Assembly (NCBI GenBank): GCA_030765845.1
Contig: JAVCDJ010000037.1
Location: forward strand, 1-59,469
Reading direction: 5' to 3'
Length of the DNA: 59,469 bases
Source of the DNA: Candidatus Stygibacter australis
Lineage (GTDB): Bacteria; Cloacimonadota; Cloacimonadia; Cloacimonadales; TCS61
The position numbers were made by a program, and so were the translations under genes. The notes beneath the pieces were generated by a model that saw only the letters and a program-made list of their open reading frames with translations, made no database searches and had not been told where the DNA came from. Position 1 is the stretch's first letter; each line of letters opens with the position of its first letter. Positions 56,001-59,469 of the stretch are shown piece by piece.

Positions 56001-56837
56001 GCATATGTGAATCAAACAGCAATGGACGTAGAAACAGCCTTTGCAGGATTAATTAATGCTGGAACTTTATTGAAGGTTAAAGATATATTCTCAAGCTATG
56101 ACCCAAGTCTGCCATCAGCATATAATACATTAGTGAATATGGAGCCAGGTAAGGGTTATTATGTGAGAGTTTCAAGTGACACAACCTTCTATTATCCGAT
56201 GGCAACTCGTAATAATCACAGTCAGTCTGATGAGTTATCTGAATCAATTTGGTCACCTGTAATTTATACAAACAGTATGATCGTCTATGTACAGGTAGAT
56301 CTAACAGGTAGTGAAGGGATGATCCTGGGTAGCTTTGCTGGAGATGAATGTCGGGGAGTATCACGGATAAGAGAATACAACGGAGCCAATATTTCATCAT
56401 TAGTTGTAAATAGTGAGCAGCCGGAAGAAATCGGCTTCAGGATATTTGATCCATCCAGCAGAGAGGTTTATGAGTGTAACGAAGTAATCATTTCAAATCC
56501 CGGAGAGGATTATAATGGCATGCCAACTTTGACAGTCAATAATGGGGATGATGTTGTGACGGTGAGTGGATTAACCAGTATTTATCCTAATCCCTTCAAT
56601 CCAGAGACCAGTATCAGCTTCTATCTTGAGACAGATCAGTTTGTAAGCGTAAAAGTTTACAACGTCAGAGGACAGTTAGTAAAGACAATTATTAACACTG
56701 ATATGACAGCAGGAGAACATATTCTGACTTGGAATGGCAGTAATGACCATGCAGCAGGATGCACTTCTGGAGTTTACTTCGTAAGATTTATAGCTGATGG
56801 AGTTCAGGAAATACAAAAGGTTATTTTAATGAAATAA
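41049..56837 (+). CDS. Giant repeat surface protein with cohesin-like, PKD, cadherin-like and T9SS sorting domains
   Basis: 5262 aa; AGGAGGG before the ATG; signal peptide 1-19. Cohesin-like modules lie at about 22-151, 157-285, 3341-3468 and 3785-3920 (V-x-x-G-D/E-x, a-F-x-F-D-L-x-Y/F-D, and I-s-G-x-G-x-L). Residues ~290-460 and ~4895-5055 hold WNW/WNL repeats. Seven GDECRG modules are centred near 519, 809, 1032, 3638, 4706, 4811 and 5097; the second to fourth interrupt PKD-like domains. From ~1180 to ~3340 cadherin-like/tandem-95 repeats (VNDAP-x linkers, x-DEDG) alternate with PKD repeats. The C-terminus (IYPNPFNPETS, YNVRGQLVKTI, SGVYFVRF) is a type IX sorting domain. Very acidic, low in Cys, no enzyme motif. 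Probably a calcium-binding surface scaffold or adhesin. Confidence 0.88.
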   Translation: MKRVIVFSFLLLAIMFIYGQFENTIITVSDAMVEEGDTLWIEVSTTEVLDEWDVIAFQFDLAFDESLIQYEGVALGEMPLPANLIANEYEPGILRTAYANYLNISGTGTLVIIEFIAIGEGVTSLDIYDFKYNSTFLLDENQIDGNVTVLVPNPFSDVIVSVDSPVAGLVENFDLAILTSELTTEMGGISFQFELIYDPEMMTFTGNYALGDVPNPGNLIANETGPGVVVVAYANVMPITGVGSLCTLEFEPAGEEGESIVSLDYFRYNSTNLLNLESGTVYFMGGPQEIEVNKDMVPGWNWFSLNVAGEDMTANGVLASIGEDASNIKSQTQSAIYYAGMGWYGSLTSINNLTFYKIEVENSTTLTYTGIPVDLAATTYSLTSGWNWISYAPQQAEDINYALETVVNGSNIKSQTQSAIYYTGMGWYGSLTTLNPLGGYMLQMNAPELLNYPEPPAMSAENLDNNSVETLSQNRQLRDVPAWSVNPAAYEYNGFIWGQVLVDGVSADDVNDLVAVFVGDECRGLAQQSDNSVQNFDPVPFGYIAFMPQVYSNVTAGETLTFKYYDASADMEYDVIGDLAFTADMVVGGGFDPYIFEVSATPPPEPHFETVWAGDPLYPHNISVLTATINGTALEAGDEVAVFDVDGNDDEICVGVTTVAGAAPYVVSASWDSYMTPTIVDGYVIGHPVIYRIWDASAEVELTEIISTPIPTWTGLYVFQGNTQVLLEASGGNLPPVADAGEDQMVIEGDLVQLDGSASYDPDGEESREIPDWSVNPAAYEYNGFIWGQVLVDGVSADDVNDLVAVFVGDECRGLAQQSDNSVQNFDPVPFGYIAFMPQVYSNVTAGETLTFKYYDASADMEYDVIGDLAFTADMVVGGGFAPYIFEVSTVVTSDLDFLWTAPDGVILSDPTAVQPTFTAPDVTETTLYTISLIVSDGEAWSDADEVVITVENGNIAPIADAGEDQMVIEGDLVQLDGTASYDPDAPIESRDVPDWSINPPDFEYSGTIWGVVNVDGTLSVDVNDMIGVFFGEECRGIAQQSDGSVQDYTALPFGHVAFMPMVYSNVTAGETLTFKYYDASADMIYDVEGTVDFVANMTIGNGFDPFIFTVTTIFIPDLDFVWTAPDGIELNDVTSAIPTFTAPEIDEETPYTFSLIVSDGEAWSEADEVVITVQNGNEAPVIELPPNFTFDEDGSLGVDFAAEGYIWDPDLNDLTLTVEGNVNINVEITGGAVIFSASENWYGSEIMTFTVDDNEARLIASDDVEVIVNPVNDPPVFTYAEPEIGFDEDEDIMVDFSSYISDVDEDELVMYLDGLDDITGDIEGFVITFSAAANWNGTDAIIIGVSDQQGREVAEVNVDIVVLPVNDAPVIDLPEMQEIDEDGSLVLDITPFVSDIDGDVLEISDLSVYDNGEWELAYYGLIAYITPAADYYVTCDVEITITDNAGRETASDMFQLVVNPVNDAPYLIMELPDLEFDEDFEETWLDLSEYFGDVDEDVLTYTADYNAAEIMISFTDNQMYLYSVENWSGTATVTVTASDNVGRDIIADTFEILVNAVNDEPYLIMELVDLEYYEDFEETSFDLNEYFADDDNVLTFSAEYNAEEIMVTIADNMMYLGSVENWYGLAEVTITASDNMDRAIITDTFEVLVISVNDAPYLYNMIDDMEMEEDFESETLILSDYFTDPDGDLNNYWAVWEEGTVNIEIIEVELSITSVLDWNGQIDVTVYVEDNMGDQADFTFQITVLPVNDAPEIDLPEMLSFAEDGMLEEDFSVYIEDVEEDALLLTFDGNENVIVEITDLMVTFSAIENWNGSEEINFAVYDLPEGRLMAEDMVIVEVTSVNDDPIAMPGGPYGAEADAEGFAAIMLDGSGSYDIDGEIVSWVWNWEGGSGEGETFAAIFAIGETPVELTVTDNEGGIGTETTIVNVTELGNTPPIAEPDMYSVFEDEVLMDNVLANDQDPDQYPEPLTAELVADVSNGVLELLGDGSFTYTPAANWNGEDMFSYRAYDGMAYSSETEVAITVMPVNDAPEMVMQPEDINLAEDFEPYEFSLVGYFNDIDNEVLDYVVNNNVEEIAIADMGDGVYEITPIANWNGESYVGVTVTDGEYDVESSFVVYVEAVNDPPYVYNEIPDMELDEDFESVVLTLSDYFMDVDNDILGYWLEYDLEAVVIEIANDELTLSSIMDWNGELDITVIAYDEWYPQEDVFHLVVNPVNDAPTIDLPEMLSFDEDGMLEADFMDYIGDIDGDVLALTVEGGTEVAASIEGYIVTFTASENWFGEEVLTFTIDDAMGRLTASDDVIISVGSVNDNPVAMPGGPYNGQANTEGYAEIELDGSGSYDIDGEIMSWEWSWEGGYGTGETLLAEFPAGETIVTLTVMDNEQGVDEETTTVNVSEYVNIPPIAEPDMFTLDEDTYEFTGNVLVNDYDPDEYPEPYLTMEVVTSPSHGLMGWDEYGSFLYWSLEPDFNGEDMFTYRAYDGAAYSQVVEVTFTIMPVNDPPEMVMQPEDINLAEDFEPYEFSLVGYFNDVDNDVLEYAVDYNIEEIEIADLGNGVFEITPIADWNGESLVGVIVTDGEYEVESSFMVYVEAVNDAPELVMQPDDIYLAEDFEPYEFSLAGYFSDIDNEVLEYAVDFNAEEIEIADLGNGIFEITSLENWNGESYVGVTVTDGEYEVMSNFMVYVSSVNDEPVAEANGPYYEQADEEGNAEITLDGSGSYDIDGEIAAWDWSWEGGSVSGEMPMAVFATGVFEVMLTVTDNEGGIGTDIATVTVSGYENMVPVAEADSFEGEEDTSISGNVLYNDVDPDEYPEAMTADLITDVSWGVLALSANGDFVYMPNENWNGDDSFEYRAFDGIDYSEPVMVALTVIPVNDMPYQTGDLVDIYLLEDFEPYQLDLTGYFGDVEEDELIYEYTFTPEEIVLVFDQSAMIEIQSVENWNGESWVGVAVSDGEYTIDTSFTVYVESINDEPVAEANGPYYSQADEEGNAEVMLDGSGSYDIDGEIVAWDWSWEGGSVSGEMPMAVFATGVFEVMLTVTDDEGGFGTDLATVTVSGYENMAPVAEADSFEGEEDTSISGNVLYNDIDPDEYPEAMTADLITDVSWGALALSANGDFTYMPNENWNGDDSFEYRAFDGIDYSEPVMVALTVISVNDIPYQTGDLVDIYLMEDFEPYQLDLTGYFGDVEEDELIYEYTFTPEEIVIVFDQSAMIEIQSVENWNGESWVGVAVSDGEYTIDTSFMVYVESVNDDPVIELPDSFTMDEAVPFEVDFAEFTSDFDEDVLELTVSGNEYINVLIEGLNVTFDSPSWYGEELLTFTINDNMGRAIDTDDVLLIVRPALFEAEITVGSATVLEDELFTISVSTTELYDYWNVISFEFDINYDAESYEYVGYEAGNVPNPNAMLLVNNSAPGVLAVAYADAIVMSGIGDLVIFEFMAVNAGLSEINAVDFHYNSTEIFNVIQGMVEVIDVNHPPVADAGMDQSPYELEPVMLDGTASYDPDGQDLDYEWIVPDGIELDDPMSATPGFIAPEVIADEEFVFTLNVSDGEYTDSDEVIITVLNINHPPVADAGEDQIVEEGNFVQLDGSGSFDPDGIVFRDVPDWMINPPDYEYSGFIWGMLMLNDVPGDDVNDMIGVFVGDECRGIAQQSDNSVQDYTEPFGHIAFMPQVFSNVTSGETLTFKLYDASAGMIYDIDETLDFVADMTVGDGNDPFIFTVNEEQPTGLEYSWIVPAGIFLENADGPNPTFIAPAVNEDTDFVITLEVSDGEYTDTDEVMITVMDAEIPEIIAEITVTSGVAEPGESVNIDVLTTYIDPLWSVFSYEFWLEYNDAELSLDGWSLDGTIVNPDGELEVIFERGVVNIKFVSQVSSGGREYIPIEGAGSLINLEFTSLTGGQSPLEVYDFTFNSVEVGVINQGVINNNGPTVLIPIPLQTVFEDFGSFTLDLDGYFIDLDEGDELTYINIESGDGIEWGLLDNVLTINSVDNFNGTIPMSVTAWDGYTDSLTVTSEFDIVVTPVNDVPVIDLPEMYSFAEDGELIVDFAPFISDVDGDGLTLSVTGNENITAVITGTMVTFGALENYFGNETLTFAVDDGVDRVTATDDILIEVTSVNDLPVADAGVPINAMAGPEGIALITLNGSGSYDVDGEIIEHYWSWDGGEAYGENPQIELALGNYTISLLVTDNEGGTDSDNVQASVAPYSGTTPIAYPDNYEVDEDMVLIVSAAEGILANDIDDGYPEPLTALMIEEPTVGTLIYNSDDWDGSFEYSAPANWYGIVSFSYVAFDGGIFSDPTEVTIIVNSVNDLPVADAGGPYEAVAEVNGEAIVTLSGSGTDVDGEIVLYEWYYNDEMIGSGSVIDYGFGVGDHEVTLIVTDDEGGTGEDIATVIVSEYINIIPVAVDDYYSVYEDDVLVVDAGAGVLINDYDPDEYPEILTCVLVEQRDFNLMEDGSFEYTPAPDFNGSVNFEYYVTDGEAVSNLATIYIDVMPVNDPPVIELPEEFTFLEDESLELDFSEYISDIDSEFLTLSVSGNIMVLVAIEEYMVTISAESDWYGNETLSFTISDNEARLFDSDDVIINVTAVNDAPVINEYLPVETDITIYDDAIIDFYVDAVDIDSDLEYSWTFNGEFMPIMGNIFTPEFTEEGDYVIVVEITDGEYPVMITWSVHYLLAPDWVVVTYDNFTNAHGYVTVDGLSADIGDMIGAFVDGECRGMGTVNGSSRVNFQIYGDIVEVVNFKFWDLETDSIYDLEYFTQTYPGGNIGSVPNPLPLAVTTGEGPGWVPVIYTNSTIVYALVTIEGVDAEEGDIVAAFVGDECRAVTQVQLLTREAIASLVVQGEIVETVHFRIWDSSEDIIYNVATTIQSNPGGVVGYPPDEILLDGSNLSDVTQTLDLNGGWNLVSLYVRPVDMSVETIFAPIMENLMKVKDIYSSYDPSLPSVYNTLQELEDGSGYYVKVSAVSVLDVTGSILDPTQTQIDLSAGWNLAAYVNQTAMDVETAFAGLINAGTLLKVKDIFSSYDPSLPSAYNTLVNMEPGKGYYVRVSSDTTFYYPMATRNNHSQSDELSESIWSPVIYTNSMIVYVQVDLTGSEGMILGSFAGDECRGVSRIREYNGANISSLVVNSEQPEEIGFRIFDPSSREVYECNEVIISNPGEDYNGMPTLTVNNGDDVVTVSGLTSIYPNPFNPETSISFYLETDQFVSVKVYNVRGQLVKTIINTDMTAGEHILTWNGSNDHAAGCTSGVYFVRFIADGVQEIQKVILMK
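42490..42846 (+). repeat. GDECRG module DNA repeat, first copy
   Basis: Nearly identical at DNA level to 43360-43716, at an offset of 870 bp (290 codons). The longest identical runs span the segment coding VLVDGVSADDVNDLVAVFVG. Recent in-frame duplication. Confidence 0.85.
43360..43716 (+). repeat. GDECRG module DNA repeat, second copy
   Basis: Second copy of 42490-42846. Here the module sits inside a PKD-like domain, after its SYDPDG segment, whereas the first copy stands free. Confidence 0.85.
49101..49940 (+). repeat. 840-bp tandem repeat, unit 1
   Basis: Unit 1 of a head-to-tail duplication at exactly 840 bp (280 codons). It covers one PKD domain, one tandem-95 repeat and one cadherin-like repeat. 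Differences to unit 2 are mostly silent or conservative. Confidence 0.88.
49941..50780 (+). repeat. 840-bp tandem repeat, unit 2
   Basis: Unit 2 of the duplication. The block following it (from VNDDPVIELP) no longer matches, so the array has two copies only. Confidence 0.88.
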
Positions 56838-56849
56838 CCTGAAATAATC

Positions 56850-56880
56850 CGGGGACGGCTCAGCCGTTCCCGGAGCTTTT
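56850..56880 (+). terminator. Rho-independent terminator
   Basis: A GC-rich stem CCGGGGACGG-CTCA-type loop-CCGTTCCCGG (one G-T pair) is followed by AGCTTTTG. It ends the 5262-aa gene. The T tract is short, so it is weaker than the one at 40943. Confidence 0.75.
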
Positions 56881-56938
56881 GAAATTGGAAATTATTAGAA
56901 TCGAACCAGGACTAAAAAAATTTAAAAAAAGAGAACAA

Positions 56939-57022
56939 ATGAATTATAAGAAAAAGAAGAGAAAAGAAATGAAAAAATTATTAAAAGAAAAAAAAAAGAT
57001 ATATATGGGAGGCGTTTTATGA
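56939..57022 (+). CDS. Possible Lys-rich leader peptide (27 aa) coupled to the next gene
   Basis: A 27-codon frame, over half Lys/Arg, starts MNYKKKKRKEMKKLLKEKKK. Its TGA overlaps the start of the next giant gene (ATGA), and the SD of that gene is inside it. Its own SD is weak (AAAGAGA). In a purine-rich spacer such a frame can arise by chance, so translation is uncertain. Confidence 0.25.
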   Translation: MNYKKKKRKEMKKLLKEKKKIYMGGVL

Positions 57023-59469
57023 AACATTTACGCTTGGCAATAGTGATTTTATTTTTATTTACAATGTCATATTTAATTGCAGAACCAGATTGGAGTCCAG
57101 TGATTTATACGGATACTGGCTCAACTTTTTATGGAGATGTAACTATCGACGGTGTCGCCGCTGGTCCTGATGATTTGTTTGGTATTTTTGTGGGTGATGA
57201 ATGTCGAGCAATTGCGAACCCTGGAATTGGGGGTCACGTATATGGACTAACAGTGCAGTGTCAAACAGGTACAACAGAGACACTTAGTTTTAGAATCTGG
57301 GATGCAAGTAATGATGTAATCTGTGATGGTGAAGAAACACATGAAGTAACTCACAACGAAGGAAACATAATGTTTAATGTAAATGCAATAACACCTGAAA
57401 TTTTAGATTCAGAGATAACCCTGGGGAGTGCTGCTGGAAATCAGGTAACAGATTTCACGGTAGAATTATCAAGTTACCAGGGTATAGCAATTGACTGGAA
57501 TATTAATAAAATAGAATTTGAAGTCCATTTTACAAACTCATTACTGGCATTGACAAATTATAACACTACAGATATGCTTGCTTCAGGAAATACGGTATCT
57601 ATCAGTGGAACATCGTCACCAGTTACAGTGACAATAAATTCAGGTTCAACAATTTCCGGGGTAGCACCAATAATAGGTTTGACATTTACACCTCAGGGCA
57701 CTGGTGGTACCAGTGCTTTAGATATTCAGAATTTTACATATACTGATACAGGAGCTTCAGAATATTCAATAACTAACCTGATAGATGGTGAAGCTGTAAT
57801 CACTTACGAGAATTTCTTACCTTATGTGGTATTAGAAATTCCTGATCAGTATGAAGCTGAAGATTTCGTTGCCTATGATCTTAATTTAAATGACTATTTT
57901 AGTGATGATAATAATGATATTTTAAGTTATAGTGCAGTTTTTGATAGTACAGAAATTACAATATCAATATTAAATTCCATCTTGACCTTCAGTCCGATTA
58001 ATTACTGGAATGGCACCTCAGTTGTAAGTATTACGGCAGATGATCAATATCGGGCGACAGTGTCTGATACATTTAATGTTATAATCTCAGCAGTAAATAA
58101 CGCTCCTGTGATAGCTCTGCCTGCGAGTTTCAGTTTCGCAGAGGATCAGACTTCAATAGTAGATTTTACCGGTTACATCAGTGACGTGGATGGGGACACA
58201 CCTATATTAAGTGTTTCTGACAATGTAAATGTAACAGTTAATATAGTTGGATATAATGTAACATTTGGGGCAGCAGCAGACTGGAACGGCAGTGAGACGA
58301 TCATATTTACAGTGGTTGATATAGAGGTTCGGGCGACTGCCAGTGATACTGTAGAAATAATCGTAACACCAGTAAATGATGAACCGGTAATAACCAATTA
58401 TAGTCCCACAAATTTAAATGTAAATATTCCAGTTGATAGTTTGCAATTATTTAGTATTATAGTGCTTGATATCGATACCGATATGGATAGTCTGGTATAT
58501 ACCTGGTATGTAGATGGTGACGAGCAATTAGAACAAAGTAACAATTTCAGTTATGCTTTCCCAAGTAATGGTTCATATACAGTTACGGGTTCAGTTTTTG
58601 ATGGAGAATATACAGCAGAAAACACCTGGAATGTATTTGCCTACGTGGGCAGTGCCACCCTTGAAGGTTCTCAGATATCGATACTTCCTATCGAAATTCA
58701 TAATGGTCCAGATTTCAGTTTTGAAGTATTAACCAGTTATATTGATGATCTTTGGGATGTAACTTCATTCAGTTTTGGTTTATCTTTTGACAGTACTTTG
58801 GTTGAATATTCAGCAATTGACACTGGAGTTGTATCTGCTGGTGGAATTTTTTCTGTAACAGATAGCGGTGATTCAATATACGTTTCCTATAGTGGTGGAG
58901 ATGTAATAGGGGCTGGTGCTATTACAGAATTAACTTTTAATACATTAGTGCCGGGAACTACAGTATTAACCATAACGAATTTCCTCTACAATGCGACAGG
59001 AATAACAGATATCACTAATGGAAATTTGACTGTTTTAAATGATGCTCCAGTGAGTCTTGGCATAGAGAATTTTAATAAGAATGAGGATTTTTTAGATTTC
59101 AGTTTTGATCTTGATGATCATTTTAATGATCAAAATGGAGACATCTTGAGTTATTCGGTTGTTTTTGATAGTACAGAAATTGGAATAACTTTGAATGATG
59201 TTAATGGTGAGTTAACTATTTCATCGATATTGTACTGGTATGGCACCTCAATTGTGACCGTGACAGCTACCGATGAATATGCTGCTTTCGTTCAGGAAGA
59301 ATTTTCAGTAATTGTGAGCTCTGTCAATAATCTGCCGATTATAGTTAATCCTATAGGTAATTTCACAGAGGTGGAAGATTTTGAAACTTTCACGGTAGAA
59401 TTAGAAAGTGTTTTCTTTGATGTTGAGGATAATGATCTGGATTATCAGGAGAATTTAGTTTCAGGTCAG
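57019..59469 (+). CDS. Giant surface protein, cohesin-like and cadherin-like repeats (3' end outside window)
   Basis: Open for 817 codons to the window edge, no stop. GGGAGG before ATG 57019; signal peptide 1-21. Residues ~22-125 form a GDECR module (GIFVGDECRAI, FRIWDASNDV). A cohesin-like module spans ~130-255. Two cadherin-like repeats follow (each ending in VNNAP or VNDEP), then a PKD-like domain (~455-540), a second cohesin-like module (~545-675; SFGLSFDSTLVEYSAI, GAGAITELTF) and further cadherin-like repeats. The architecture repeats that of the 5262-aa protein, so it is a paralogue. A type IX sorting domain would be expected at the missing end. Confidence 0.82.
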   Translation, partial: MKHLRLAIVILFLFTMSYLIAEPDWSPVIYTDTGSTFYGDVTIDGVAAGPDDLFGIFVGDECRAIANPGIGGHVYGLTVQCQTGTTETLSFRIWDASNDVICDGEETHEVTHNEGNIMFNVNAITPEILDSEITLGSAAGNQVTDFTVELSSYQGIAIDWNINKIEFEVHFTNSLLALTNYNTTDMLASGNTVSISGTSSPVTVTINSGSTISGVAPIIGLTFTPQGTGGTSALDIQNFTYTDTGASEYSITNLIDGEAVITYENFLPYVVLEIPDQYEAEDFVAYDLNLNDYFSDDNNDILSYSAVFDSTEITISILNSILTFSPINYWNGTSVVSITADDQYRATVSDTFNVIISAVNNAPVIALPASFSFAEDQTSIVDFTGYISDVDGDTPILSVSDNVNVTVNIVGYNVTFGAAADWNGSETIIFTVVDIEVRATASDTVEIIVTPVNDEPVITNYSPTNLNVNIPVDSLQLFSIIVLDIDTDMDSLVYTWYVDGDEQLEQSNNFSYAFPSNGSYTVTGSVFDGEYTAENTWNVFAYVGSATLEGSQISILPIEIHNGPDFSFEVLTSYIDDLWDVTSFSFGLSFDSTLVEYSAIDTGVVSAGGIFSVTDSGDSIYVSYSGGDVIGAGAITELTFNTLVPGTTVLTITNFLYNATGITDITNGNLTVLNDAPVSLGIENFNKNEDFLDFSFDLDDHFNDQNGDILSYSVVFDSTEIGITLNDVNGELTISSILYWYGTSIVTVTATDEYAAFVQEEFSVIVSSVNNLPIIVNPIGNFTEVEDFETFTVELESVFFDVEDNDLDYQENLVSGQ

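Overview
The window looks like a chromosome segment of an anaerobic bacterium of the FCB group, most likely Candidatus Cloacimonadota. The evidence is the gene order rplM-rpsI-rpsB-tsf-pyrH-frr, a gingipain-like C25 protein and several giant surface proteins that end in a type IX secretion-like (FlgD-like) sorting domain, moderate-to-low GC, strong Shine-Dalgarno sites and many ATGA-coupled genes. The phylum is an inference: no rRNA gene is present to settle it.

Layout. 1-1640 is an accessory patch. Two copies of the 3' part of a short pilin-like gene flank a small minus-strand operon of three homologous, very basic 20-23 residue peptides (629-824). That operon has ATGA-coupled starts, its own SD sites, a textbook sigma-54 promoter and a terminator. 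1776-5437 is a four-gene plus-strand cluster: PHP phosphoesterase, membrane protein, glycosyltransferase and C5-epimerase-like protein. 5439-10523 (minus) is a C25-type secreted protein in which the catalytic His appears to be Tyr. 10841-13140 holds one glycosyltransferase, fragments of two more sugar genes and a 333-bp MITE-like element. 13390-22872 is a surface-sugar operon: a dockerin-like secreted protein, NeuB, NeuD, a TIM-barrel isomerase, Gmd, a perosamine-synthase-like aminotransferase, NeuA, a capsule-type glycosyltransferase and a Wzx flippase. It could supply a CMP-nonulosonate and a GDP-4-amino-6-deoxymannose to one glycan. 23531-27008 carries a YfhO-like membrane protein and a GT2. 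A four-hairpin REP-like element follows (27072-27270).

27415-31336 (minus) is the conserved translation cluster rplM, rpsI, rpsB, tsf, pyrH, frr plus a 2[4Fe-4S] ferredoxin. 31995-33915 encodes an M23 metallopeptidase and a DUF1573-type protein. The latter is interrupted by one in-frame TGA exactly where the family has a conserved Cys, with a GGUC-loop hairpin 13 nt downstream. This is a strong selenoprotein candidate.

34537-59469 holds three giant exported genes (2130 aa, 5262 aa and one running off the window). The first has carboxypeptidase-regulatory domains and a dockerin-like module. The second and third have cohesin-like modules, PKD and cadherin-like/tandem-95 repeats and a recurring 'GDECRG' module that is inserted into PKD-like domains at one fixed site. 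Dockerin-like and cohesin-like modules together suggest a non-cellulosomal, non-covalent surface assembly.

The observations I consider most novel are the sigma-54 micropeptide operon, the UGA-containing DUF1573 gene, the cohesin/dockerin pairing, and the nested GDECRG module. All calls come from reading the sequence; no database search was possible.
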